DNA from: Candidatus Rokuibacteriota bacterium
GTDB lineage: Bacteria; Methylomirabilota; Methylomirabilia; Rokubacteriales; CSP1-6
Length of the DNA stretch: 37,604 bases
Assembly (NCBI GenBank): GCA_003221515.1
Contig: QHSI01000033.1
Coordinates: 1-37,604 of the forward strand
Direction: 5' to 3'
Part shown: piece after piece, positions 30,355-37,604 of the stretch
Position numbering within the stretch: position 1 is the first letter of the stretch
Layout of the letters: each line of letters begins with the position of its first letter
Made by a program: the position numbers and the translations under genes
The notes under the pieces: model-generated
The model's database searches: none
What the model saw: only the letters and a program-made list of their open reading frames with translations
What the model was told of the DNA's origin: nothing

Positions 30355-31518
30355 TCAGTCTTCGGCATCGCGCCCCCGTATCCTCTCTATGATTCGCAGA
30401 ATCGGGCGAGCGAGGTACAGTCGGCCCCACGCACGTCCTGTGATCTCGCTCAGCAACTTTAGCTTCTCGAGTCTGGAGACGACCTGGCGGGCGGTCGGGT
30501 TGGACACCTTCAGGAGCCTCTGAGCTCTGGCAACAGTCATGTACGGGTTTACCAGGAGAGCGTCAACGAGCTCGATCGCCTTCGGGGAGCCGACCAAGCG
30601 CCTCCGCCACCGCTCCCGTAGATCCATCAACTTACCCGCCTGTGAGACGGCATCGCGCGCAGTCTGCTCAACACCGGACAGAAAGAACCCAAGCCAGCCC
30701 TTCCAGGCGCCGTCGGTGCGGACGGCCTGGAGACTGTCGTAGTACTCGCGCCTATGCTGCTCGATGTACGCCGACAGATACAGAAGCGGTTGTGACAGCC
30801 GTCCGCGCTCGATGAGGAAGAGCGTGATCAGTAGGCGCCCTACGCGGCCGTTGCCGTCCAAGAATGGGTGAATCGTCTCGAACTGCTCGTGCACGAGCGC
30901 GCATTGCACGAGATCGGGTACGCGGTTTCTCTCGTGGAGAAACTGCTCCCACGCTCCGAGAACCTCCATCAGATGCTCTACGGGCGGAGGCACGTAGACG
31001 GCAGTCTCCAGCGTGCTGCCCGGGGCTCCGATCCAGTTCTGGGAGCGCCGGAACTCCCCCGGTGTGGCGTGTTCGCCGCGCACCCCCTTCATGAGTCGCG
31101 CGTGCAACTCACGGACTAGGCGGAGGGACAAGGGCAAGGTTCGCAGCCGCGTGACGCCGTATTGCAGCGCTGTCACGTAGTTTCGCACTTCCTGGACGTC
31201 GTCTGGGTCGCGAGGCGTCGAACCCGCAGCGACTTCATCGAGCAGCAGCTCGGCCAGGCTCGTCGTCGTGCCTTCAATCCGCGACGACAAGACAGCCTCT
31301 CGGCGGACATAGGGCGCGATGAGAAGGTGGGGATTGGGTAGGTGGCGGCCGAGACCCGAGAGCTCGCTCAGTGCCGCGTCAGCGCGCGAAAGGGCAAGGA
31401 CAAGTTCGTCGTCATAGGACAACTTCGGCGGCAGCGGCGCTGGGATGAACGCGTGATACCCTCCCCGCGCTCGGATCACCCGACCCGTCTCAGACGCTCG
31501 AAAGTCGGTCGGATTCAC
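30355..31518 (-). CDS. Fic-family protein (AMP transferase) with C-terminal winged helix
   Basis: A 387-residue Fic protein. The FIC motif HPFLDGNGRVGR (217-228) is complete, with the catalytic His217. An inhibitory-type motif SSRIEGT (Ser78 to Gly83, S/TxxxEG) precedes it, so this is an N-terminally self-inhibited class II enzyme. The C-terminal 70 residues (MTVARAQRLLKVSNPTARQVVSRLEKLKLL) form a winged helix-turn-helix, suggesting DNA binding or self-regulation. It transfers AMP from ATP to target proteins; targets unknown. The GTG at 31518 has gaggag upstream. The gene and its flanks are less GC-rich than neighbours, suggesting a later arrival. No antitoxin partner gene is seen. Confidence 0.92.
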   Translation of the reverse strand: MNPTDFRASETGRVIRARGGYHAFIPAPLPPKLSYDDELVLALSRADAALSELSGLGRHLPNPHLLIAPYVRREAVLSSRIEGTTTSLAELLLDEVAAGSTPRDPDDVQEVRNYVTALQYGVTRLRTLPLSLRLVRELHARLMKGVRGEHATPGEFRRSQNWIGAPGSTLETAVYVPPPVEHLMEVLGAWEQFLHERNRVPDLVQCALVHEQFETIHPFLDGNGRVGRLLITLFLIERGRLSQPLLYLSAYIEQHRREYYDSLQAVRTDGAWKGWLGFFLSGVEQTARDAVSQAGKLMDLRERWRRRLVGSPKAIELVDALLVNPYMTVARAQRLLKVSNPTARQVVSRLEKLKLLSEITGRAWGRLYLARPILRIIERIRGRDAED

Positions 31519-31584
31519 AGTGTCTCCTCGATCTTTGAACGTCCGATCTCACAGGCCTTTTAGCTTTTAAACATTTGCCGTAAT

Positions 31585-31624
31585 TCTTTCAAAGCCCTCG
31601 CCGCTTTGCAAGCAATCTTTCAAA
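31585..31624. promoter_or_regulatory. Direct repeats in the AT-rich gap upstream of the Fic gene
   Basis: TCTTTCAAA occurs at 31585-31593 and again at 31616-31624, 31 bp apart (three helical turns), in a gap (31519-31694) that is AT-rich for this genome and also contains tagcttttaaac. They lie 67-106 bp upstream of the Fic start and could be operator half-sites, perhaps for the Fic winged helix itself. Confidence 0.3.
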
Positions 31625-31694
31625 CCCCCGAGTTAAACGCCTGGCGCAGCCGTACTTCATCCAGCCGCGCGCACGGCGCCGTGGCCGCCCTTCA

Positions 31695-34658
31695 TCAGTC
31701 ACGCGTCGCGGTGTACGGGCAGATCTGGTTGTAGGCGCAGTGGCGGCAGGCGCCCCACGAGGGGGTCGGGTCGAACCGCCGGGCGCGAATGCCGGCGGCC
31801 GCCGCCTTGACCGCATGCATTGCCACCTCGAGATCGTCGGCGTTCGGCGTGTGGCGGCCGACGACGTTTGAGTCGATGAAGCGCAGCTCCAGGCGCTGGG
31901 GCAGGCTGCCGGTCATCTCCTGCCAGGCCAGCGCGTACATCTTGAGCTGGAGGCTGCCCGACACGCGGCGGTCGGCGTCCTTCTGGCGCGTGACCTCGGT
32001 TGTCTTGTAGTCGACGATCACCGCGCCCAGCAGGTCTTCGTCCACGCGGTCGTAGCGTCCGCGTACGCGATCGGGCCCGAGCGCGAAGCCGAATTCTTTT
32101 TCCACCCACGTCGGCTTGGTGCCCTCGGCCTCTTCGTGATTCCAGAAGCGCCGGAGCGCCTCGCGCCCGGCTGCTTTGCGCGCCTCTTCGTGCTCGCGGG
32201 TGAGGAAGCCTTCGGCCGGCTCGGTGCCGGGGCGATCGTGCACGATGTCCTCGCCGGCCCAGGCGCGCTCGTACACCGCCAGCAGATCGTCGAGCGGCGT
32301 GTAGTTCCCCACGACCCGCCGGCGCAGGTAGTACTCGACCACCTTGTGCATGACCGCGCCGTAGGCGACGGCGTGATGGCGGCGGATCGGGATGCGTCGG
32401 ACGTGCACGTTGAAGTACTTGAGCGGACACGTCTGGTAGTCGTCGATCTGCTTGTGGCTCAGATTCAGCTCGGCGTCCGGCGCCAGCGGCTGCAGCGCGG
32501 GGTCCTCGATCTCCGCCGGCGGCGCGTGGTGCTCGATCTCCTCGACCGGGCGCACGCGGAACGGCCGGCTGGCCTCGCGCGGCAGGTCGAGGGCCTCGAG
32601 CACGAACAGGCTCGTCTTACGCTGGCGGCTGCCGCCGTAATCGCCGGCGCTCGTGAGATAGAGCACGCGGCGCGCCCGCGTCATGCCGACGTAGAAGAGG
32701 CGGCGCTCCTCCTGCAAATGGAAGTCGCCGGTCGGCACCGCGTCCTTCATCAGGGCCACCGGCAGCTCCAGCGGATCGCGACGGCGGCGCAGCGGGAACT
32801 TCTCCTGCACCAGGTGCACCAGGAATACGACGGGAAACTCGAGCCCCTTGGCCTTGTGGATGGTGAGGACGCGCACGGCCGGGGTCTCGATCTCCGCCTC
32901 GGCGACCGCCGGGTCCTCGCCGGCCTCGATCAGCTCGTCCAGGTGCTTCACGAACTCCCGCACGTTGTCGTACCGGAGGGCGCGCGACGCCGACTTCACC
33001 CGATCGAAGAATTTCGCGATGTTCTTGCTCTCGGCGACGTCGCGGGCCGTCTCCTCGCGGTACATCCGGCCGAGCCACCCCGAGTCCTTGATGAACAGGT
33101 AGAGGAGCTCACCGGTCGGCATCTCGCGGCCGAGCTCCATGTAGCGCTCGAGATCGCGGACGAGGTGCTGGATGGCCGCGTGCCCCTCCTCGGTGATCTC
33201 GTTGCGAAGCTCGGGAATCGTCTCGGTCTTTCGGAAGACGTCGAACAGATAGACGTGCCGCCGGTCCGCGTGGGTCGAGCAGCGCGTGAGGTCGACGACC
33301 GGCACCTGATAGAGATCCGACGAGGCCAGATAGTGCAGGCTCACCGACTCGTCAGTGTGGACGAGCGCGCGCAGGAACGCGATCAGCAGCCTGATCTCGG
33401 GCCGGCCGTAGAGCCCGGAGTTCCCCGAGAACGTCCACGGGATGCCCTTGAGGTTGAGCGAGCGCAGGAACTGCTCGGCGTCGTCGTTGGAGCGGACCAG
33501 AATGGCCACGTCGTCGTACCGCCACTGGCCGCCGTCGACCTTCTCGCGGATCGCGTGGGCGACGGCGTCCGACTCCTGTGTGCCGGTCTCGTAGTGCAGG
33601 TGCGCGGGCGCCGGGCCCTCCGGCTCGTGCACGGCCACCAGGTGCTTGCTGATCCCGCTGCGCACTTCGAGACGGTCCGGGTTGTTGTTGACGATGAGCC
33701 GGTACGCGGCATCGAGGACCTTCTGGTGCGACCGGTAGTTCTCGGTGAGCACGACCTGGCGCGCCTCCGGATAGCGGTCCAGAAAAGCGAGCACGTTGGA
33801 GATGGCCGCCCCGCGCCACCGGTAGATCGCCTGGTCGTCGTCGCAGACACAGGCGACGTTGCCGTGCCGGGCGCCCAGCAGCTTCACCAGCTCGAACTGG
33901 GCGTGATTCGTATCCTGGAACTCGTCCACCATGACGTACTTGAAGCGGCGCTGCAGGTTGGCACGCACGTTGGCCCGCGCCCGCAAGAGCTTCATGACGA
34001 GCACGATCTGATCGCCGAAGTCGACACAGCCCTCGCGGGCCATCAGCTCCTGATACTTGGCGTAGGTGGCGGCCAGCTCGCGCTGCTCGGCGATGCGTTC
34101 GCGCGCTTCCTCGTAGTCGTCGGCCGTCGGCACCTCGGCCGCCACCTGCTCGACGTACGCCTGATACTCCTCGGGCGAGATGTCCTCGTCCTTGCAGCGG
34201 CTGATCAGCGTCATGATCGCGCGGATGTGCCGGGCCGGGTCGCCGAGCGGGCGGTAATGCACGAGCGGGAACTCGAACAGGCGGTCGCGGAAGAAGATCA
34301 CCTGCTCGGCGCGGTTGAGGACGCGGAAATCGGGCTGGAGCCCGATCTCGAGCGCGTGCTCGCGCAGGAGCCGGTCGCCGAACGCGTGGAACGTCGAGAT
34401 CTCGACGTCGGCGTAGCCATACTGCACCAGCGTATCGACGCGCTCCTCCATCTCGGCCGCGGCCTTGTCGGTGAAGGTGAGCGCGAGGATCTCTTCGGGA
34501 CGCGCCTTCTTCTGGGCGATGAGCCAGGCGATCCGCCGGGTGATGACCGTCGTCTTGCCGGTGCCGGCGCCGGCGACGATCAGCAGGGGGCCGGCGTCGT
34601 GCGTGACGGCCCGTCGCTGCTCGTCGTTCAGGCCGTCGAGGATCCGCTCACCCGCCAT
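31695..34658 (-). CDS. UvrD/PcrA-like helicase fused to a PD-(D/E)XK nuclease
   Basis: A 987-residue superfamily 1 helicase. Q-motif LNDEQRRAVTH, motif I VAGAGTGKTT (about 28-37), motif Ia ALTFTDKAAAEM, motif II MVDEFQDTN, motif III CDDDQAIYRWRGA, motif IV LTENYRS, motif V TIHKAKGLEFPVVF, motif VI YVGMTRARRVLYL. The last 270 residues are a RecB/Cas4-type nuclease: YGAVMHKVVEYY, VIVDYKTTE (catalytic Asp and Lys), SLQLKMYALAW, and four cysteines (CPLKYF, then GACRHCAYNQIC) that fit an AddB-like 4Fe-4S site. So one chain combines unwinding and nuclease activity for DNA double-strand break or replication repair. It begins with ATG 34658 and is separated from the PfkB gene by 45 bp. Confidence 0.93.
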   Translation of the reverse strand: MAGERILDGLNDEQRRAVTHDAGPLLIVAGAGTGKTTVITRRIAWLIAQKKARPEEILALTFTDKAAAEMEERVDTLVQYGYADVEISTFHAFGDRLLREHALEIGLQPDFRVLNRAEQVIFFRDRLFEFPLVHYRPLGDPARHIRAIMTLISRCKDEDISPEEYQAYVEQVAAEVPTADDYEEARERIAEQRELAATYAKYQELMAREGCVDFGDQIVLVMKLLRARANVRANLQRRFKYVMVDEFQDTNHAQFELVKLLGARHGNVACVCDDDQAIYRWRGAAISNVLAFLDRYPEARQVVLTENYRSHQKVLDAAYRLIVNNNPDRLEVRSGISKHLVAVHEPEGPAPAHLHYETGTQESDAVAHAIREKVDGGQWRYDDVAILVRSNDDAEQFLRSLNLKGIPWTFSGNSGLYGRPEIRLLIAFLRALVHTDESVSLHYLASSDLYQVPVVDLTRCSTHADRRHVYLFDVFRKTETIPELRNEITEEGHAAIQHLVRDLERYMELGREMPTGELLYLFIKDSGWLGRMYREETARDVAESKNIAKFFDRVKSASRALRYDNVREFVKHLDELIEAGEDPAVAEAEIETPAVRVLTIHKAKGLEFPVVFLVHLVQEKFPLRRRRDPLELPVALMKDAVPTGDFHLQEERRLFYVGMTRARRVLYLTSAGDYGGSRQRKTSLFVLEALDLPREASRPFRVRPVEEIEHHAPPAEIEDPALQPLAPDAELNLSHKQIDDYQTCPLKYFNVHVRRIPIRRHHAVAYGAVMHKVVEYYLRRRVVGNYTPLDDLLAVYERAWAGEDIVHDRPGTEPAEGFLTREHEEARKAAGREALRRFWNHEEAEGTKPTWVEKEFGFALGPDRVRGRYDRVDEDLLGAVIVDYKTTEVTRQKDADRRVSGSLQLKMYALAWQEMTGSLPQRLELRFIDSNVVGRHTPNADDLEVAMHAVKAAAAGIRARRFDPTPSWGACRHCAYNQICPYTATRD

Positions 34659-34703
34659 GCCGCCTCGACTATAACAGCAGGCGAGCGGAGAGCGGCGCGA
34701 ACG

Positions 34704-35648
34704 TCACCGCCGGACGTCGGGTCCGCCGGCCAGGAGGTCGGTGACGTCCGCTTCGCTGACCAGCGCGATGTCGCCCCACGTGGAGCACTTGAGCGCCCCG
34801 ACCGCCGTGCCCGCGTCGACCGCATCTTGCAGATCGCGTCCGCGCAGCATGGCCCAGAGAAAGCCGGCGGCGTAGGCATCGCCCGCTCCGATCGGGTCGA
34901 CGACCTGGACGGCAGGACGCACGCGCGGCCGGTACAGGCGTCCGCCGTCGAGCACGGTGGAGCCCTCCCCGCCTTGCTGGAGGCTGATCGTCGCCTTCGG
35001 AGCGAGACGGGCGAGCGCGTCGAGCGTGGGCTCGGGCGCGCCGGAGAGTCCGAACAGCGTCTGCGCTTCCGCTTGGCCGATGAAGAGGTAGCGAACGCGC
35101 GGCAGCACGGTCTCGAGAAACGCGCAAGCGTCGGCCGGTGACCAGAGGGTCGCGCGATAGTTGACGTCGAACGACACCGTGGCCGCCTCACGCAGCGCCC
35201 GCTCGACGAGGGCGCGGGCCGCGTCACCGAGCGCGGGCGTGATGCCGGTGAGGTGCACGAGCCGTGCGCTCCGAAGCGGCGCCCAGTCGACCTCGGCCGG
35301 CGTCAGCCGAGCGAACGCGGAGTCGCGGCGGTCGTAGAGCACTCGCACCGGACGCGGCGGCACGCCGTACTCGAGAAAGTAGGTCCCGACCCGCGTGTTC
35401 GGCGTCATGCGCACCAGCCCGCAGTCCACGCCGTGGGCGGTCAGCTCGCGCCGGATGCGCTCGCCCCACGGGTTGGCCGGGAGCGCGGAGATCCAGGCGG
35501 TCCTCAGGCCGAGCCGCGCGCACGCGGCGGCCACGTTGGCTTCGGCGCCGCCGATCTGGAGATCGAGCTGGTGGGCCGTCTCGAACCGGGCGGGTGACGG
35601 GATCGCGAGCCGGAGGAGGACCTCGCCCAGCGAGACGAGATCGTGCAT
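34704..35648 (-). CDS. PfkB-family sugar kinase, 2-keto-3-deoxygluconate kinase-like
   Basis: A 314-residue ribokinase-fold kinase. Seen: LVSLGEVLLRL at the start, IGGAEANVAAACARLG (first PfkB signature), YLFIGQAEAQTLFG and the catalytic VDPIGAGDAYAAGFL with the anion-hole Gly-Ala-Gly-Asp. The VSFDVNYRATLW segment is typical of 2-dehydro-3-deoxygluconate kinases, which phosphorylate KDG in Entner-Doudoroff type and uronate breakdown. No aldolase or dehydratase gene is nearby, so the exact substrate is uncertain. Its ATG (35646-35648) directly abuts the TAG stop of the next gene upstream (35649-35651), so the pair is co-transcribed. Confidence 0.9.
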   Translation of the reverse strand: MHDLVSLGEVLLRLAIPSPARFETAHQLDLQIGGAEANVAAACARLGLRTAWISALPANPWGERIRRELTAHGVDCGLVRMTPNTRVGTYFLEYGVPPRPVRVLYDRRDSAFARLTPAEVDWAPLRSARLVHLTGITPALGDAARALVERALREAATVSFDVNYRATLWSPADACAFLETVLPRVRYLFIGQAEAQTLFGLSGAPEPTLDALARLAPKATISLQQGGEGSTVLDGGRLYRPRVRPAVQVVDPIGAGDAYAAGFLWAMLRGRDLQDAVDAGTAVGALKCSTWGDIALVSEADVTDLLAGGPDVRR

Positions 35649-36455
35649 CTAGCCGGTCGCGATCCGGACTTGAACGGAGGTCCCCAGCATCATCGGCAGG
35701 CTCATGTTCTCGAGCCGGCGGGCGGTGTCGAACGTGATCTTCCCGGGTTGGTCTTGCTTGGCCCACGACGAAAAGCGCGTCAGGTCGATATGCGCCGTCG
35801 TCTTGCCCGTGGACGCGTCGGGCACGACCTTGAGCGTGAAGGGGGCGAGCTCGGCCTTGTAGTGCTGCTGGACATCGTCGGCGCCCTCGTTCTCCGGCCT
35901 CTTCCGGCGGACGATGCGCGTAAGGTACGTGCCGTCGGCCTGCGGCACCCACAGCTGGTCGGTATAGTTGAGCGTCGCGCTGAGCGTGTCGTCGACGTAC
36001 ATCCCCTCGGGAATCGGCACGACATCGTCGGCCACACGCAGCTTTCGGAGGAAGAACGTCTCGCCCTTGAAATGGTAGGCGACGCTACGTCGGGCGTAGT
36101 CGTAGGTGATGTCGGAGCGCGATTCCCGCCCCTTCACCGAGAAGAAGGAACGGGTCTGGAGCGGAGCCCATCGCCCCTGCCAGAGGGTGCCCCGAGACTC
36201 GACCCGGTTGGCGATCCCGTCCCCTTCCCCGACGATCGCGACCTCGTACTGGCCCGTGCCCCGGTCGACCGTCTCGGTCATCGTCCCCTCGAGCCGGTAC
36301 GTCAGCACGCCGTAAAGGATGCTGATGTCCGCGCCATATTTGGCTTTACGTGCGTCCGGCGCCGCGCCGGCCGGGCGGCCGCCGATGAGGGGGGCGAGGA
36401 TCAACGCCAGGGGGAGAGTGAGGAACTCGCGGCGACTCGGGACCTTCCTGGACAT
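35649..36455 (-). CDS. Exported DUF3108-like protein
   Basis: A 268-residue protein. The ATG at 36455 begins MSRKVPSRREFLTLPLALILAPLIGG: an N-terminal signal with SRREF, close to the twin-arginine pattern, and a cleavage site near AGA. The mature part is beta-rich (GVLTYRLEGTMTETVDRG, SFFSVKGRESRSDITYDYA, YHFKGETFFLRKL), resembling DUF3108 proteins, periplasmic proteins of unknown function linked to the envelope; this assignment is moderate. The frame stays open upstream but overlaps the divergent ketoacyl synthase gene and is ignored. The gap 36456-36588 must hold both divergent promoters; I see no clear elements there. Confidence 0.7.
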   Translation of the reverse strand: MSRKVPSRREFLTLPLALILAPLIGGRPAGAAPDARKAKYGADISILYGVLTYRLEGTMTETVDRGTGQYEVAIVGEGDGIANRVESRGTLWQGRWAPLQTRSFFSVKGRESRSDITYDYARRSVAYHFKGETFFLRKLRVADDVVPIPEGMYVDDTLSATLNYTDQLWVPQADGTYLTRIVRRKRPENEGADDVQQHYKAELAPFTLKVVPDASTGKTTAHIDLTRFSSWAKQDQPGKITFDTARRLENMSLPMMLGTSVQVRIATG

Positions 36456-36588
36456 GTCTCGGCAGTTCACATATTCTACCAGTCTCCCGACCTGCGAAAC
36501 TTGGTCGTTTGGCCGGGGACCTGGTAACGTAAGCACCGGCTTTGTTGGAAGAAACGCTGACCAGCGCCCCTCGGGAGAGGACCAACCG

Positions 36589-37604
36589 ATGAAGCGACAG
36601 CCGGTCATAACTGGGCTCGGCATTGTCTCTCCCATCGGGGTCGGTGTAGACAAGTTCTGGGCCTCCGCACTCGCCGGCCGGTCGGGCATCACTCACCCCA
36701 CGCTATTCGATGGTTCAAAGCTCCCGCCGGACTGCCGACTTGTCGGCGAAGTGCATGATTTTAACGCGCGCCAGTGGATGCCAGGAACGACGGCCAGGGT
36801 CGCTGGTCGTTTCAGCCAATTCGCGGTCGCCGCAGCGAAGATGGCGATCGCGGACAGTCAACTCAGTCTCGCGGGCAGATCCGCCAGTGAAGTCATGGTT
36901 TCCGTGGGCTCATCGATGAGCGGGTTGGTCGATGTGGAGCACTCAAACTTTCTTGCGTTTCTTCACGGGGAGGACATGCGCCCGTGGACGGTCCTCGAAT
37001 ACCCGGGGCATGCGGCTACAAGTCACGTTGCGATTAGCGTTGGCGCCCGCGGCCAGACGGATAGCCCAGCCACTGCATGCGTCGCTGGCCTCGACGCCAT
37101 CTCTTGGGCGGCGGAAAAGGTCGCCAATGCTCAAGCTAGCGCGGTGCTCGCCGGGGCGACCGAAACGCCGTTGTCTCCGGCATCCATGGAGGCCTTTCGC
37201 GCTCTAGGTGCATTGGCAACCTGGCAAGGCCCACCTGCAGAAGCGAGTCGGCCATTTGACAAGTTGCGGTGCGGGCTGGTTCTAGCAGAAGGAGCCGCAA
37301 TTCTCACTATTGAGGACGAAGAGGTTGCGCGCGCCCGCGGTGCAACCATCTACGCTCGGGTCCTTGGCTACGGCAGCGTCAACGAAGGCACGCACATGCG
37401 AAACGTCGATGCCACAGGGGAGTCGGCTGCTCGCGCGATGACGCTGGCGATCAACACAGCGGGGCTTACACCGCGCGATATTGACTACATCTGTGCTCAT
37501 GGCAACTCCCTCGTTGACTACGATGCCTCCGAAACGGCTGGCATCAAGCTCGCTTTCGAAGACCGCGCCTGGTCTCTGGCAATCTCGTCGATCAAGTCGA
37601 TGTG
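36589..37604 (+). CDS. Beta-ketoacyl synthase (FabF/KAS II-like), 3'-truncated
   Basis: The first 338 residues of a condensing enzyme; the frame is open to the window end. ATG 36589 follows ribosome site gggagagg. Seen: KRQPVITGLGIVSPIGVG at the N-terminus, the active-site Cys in DSPATACVAGLDAI, the first catalytic His in CAHGNSLVDYDASE, and SSIKSM, the start of the KSxxGH block with the catalytic Lys, at the edge. All but the last His are therefore present; the Cys rules out a chain-length-factor role. HGNSL replaces the usual HGTST, so it is a divergent KAS, perhaps of a secondary-metabolite or aryl-polyene-type pathway rather than housekeeping FabF. The codon third positions and base content are clearly less GC-rich than in preceding genes, hinting at transferred DNA. 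Confidence 0.88.
   Translation, partial: MKRQPVITGLGIVSPIGVGVDKFWASALAGRSGITHPTLFDGSKLPPDCRLVGEVHDFNARQWMPGTTARVAGRFSQFAVAAAKMAIADSQLSLAGRSASEVMVSVGSSMSGLVDVEHSNFLAFLHGEDMRPWTVLEYPGHAATSHVAISVGARGQTDSPATACVAGLDAISWAAEKVANAQASAVLAGATETPLSPASMEAFRALGALATWQGPPAEASRPFDKLRCGLVLAEGAAILTIEDEEVARARGATIYARVLGYGSVNEGTHMRNVDATGESAARAMTLAINTAGLTPRDIDYICAHGNSLVDYDASETAGIKLAFEDRAWSLAISSIKSM

Noticed and set aside
36456-36692. Extended N-terminus of the DUF3108-like protein up to 36692
   Set aside because: It would overlap the divergent ketoacyl synthase start and hide a clear signal peptide that begins at 36455.
36589-37604. Chain-length factor (inactive ketosynthase)
   Set aside because: The active-site Cys is present in TACVAG.

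Overview
The window is a 37.6-kb piece of a very GC-rich bacterial genome, gene-dense, with many ATGA-type overlaps between genes. Its content (orphan aerobic-type molybdopterin hydroxylase, tricarballylate dehydrogenase-like flavoprotein, luciferase-like oxidoreductase remnant, large PMT/TPR membrane protein, SBBP propeller protein, sigma-54-type promoters) looks like an uncultured soil or subsurface bacterium. My best guess is Candidatus Rokubacteria/Methylomirabilota, with a deltaproteobacterial-grade lineage as the alternative. This is inference from gene content and base composition; no rRNA or tRNA gene is present.

Layout. 1-3768 (+): 5'-truncated SBBP-repeat secreted protein, small exported protein, strong hairpin, then a membrane/TPR gene broken by an out-of-frame internal deletion. 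3815-5554 (-): apt, small exported protein, 3-hydroxyacyl-CoA dehydrogenase. 5613-6137 (+): inverted repeat, sigma-54-like promoter and an orphan 117-aa gene. 6276-8969 (-): alpha/beta hydrolase, rhodanese, enoyl-CoA hydratase and HAD protein, tightly packed. 9019-11826 (-): internally deleted LLM oxidoreductase remnant, heme-c-sensing class III nucleotide cyclase, DUF72 protein. 11885-13010 (+): zinc-ribbon protein and a lytic transglycosylase preceded by a 21-bp tandem repeat. 13024-13218: GC-rich palindromic repeat array that replaces the 3' end of a pterin dehydratase gene; that gene ends a minus-strand operon with a PhnZ-like HD oxygenase and an NHL protein. 14953-19386 (+): CoxL-like hydroxylase, ECF sigma factor, an MGMT with a C-terminal Ada-type zinc domain, secreted amidohydrolase. 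19383-25508 (-): a five-gene signalling operon (exported histidine phosphatase, hybrid histidine kinase, HPt, response regulator, PilB/GspE ATPase fused to a receiver) behind a near-consensus sigma-54 promoter with an upstream palindrome. 25733-36455: NUDIX, XPD/DinG-like helicase, TcuA-like flavoprotein, broken HugZ-like gene, Fic protein, UvrD-PD-(D/E)XK helicase-nuclease, PfkB sugar kinase, exported DUF3108-like protein. 36589 to the end: start of a ketoacyl synthase gene in visibly less GC-rich DNA.

Themes. (1) The 19383-25508 operon can be read as a complete phosphorelay (sensor kinase, phosphotransfer protein, receivers) whose last output is a pilus/secretion motor ATPase carrying its own receiver. 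(2) The sigma factor and the repair protein at 17329-18499 may form a self-contained alkylation response. (3) At least three genes carry clean internal deletions (near 2400, 11710 and 29905), a fourth is cut by a repeat array (13219), and a fifth deletion is suspected near 1170. This is either real gene decay or an assembly problem; read mapping would decide.

No gap without a gene exceeds 300 bases. I found no tRNA, rRNA, CRISPR array, insertion sequence or integrase.
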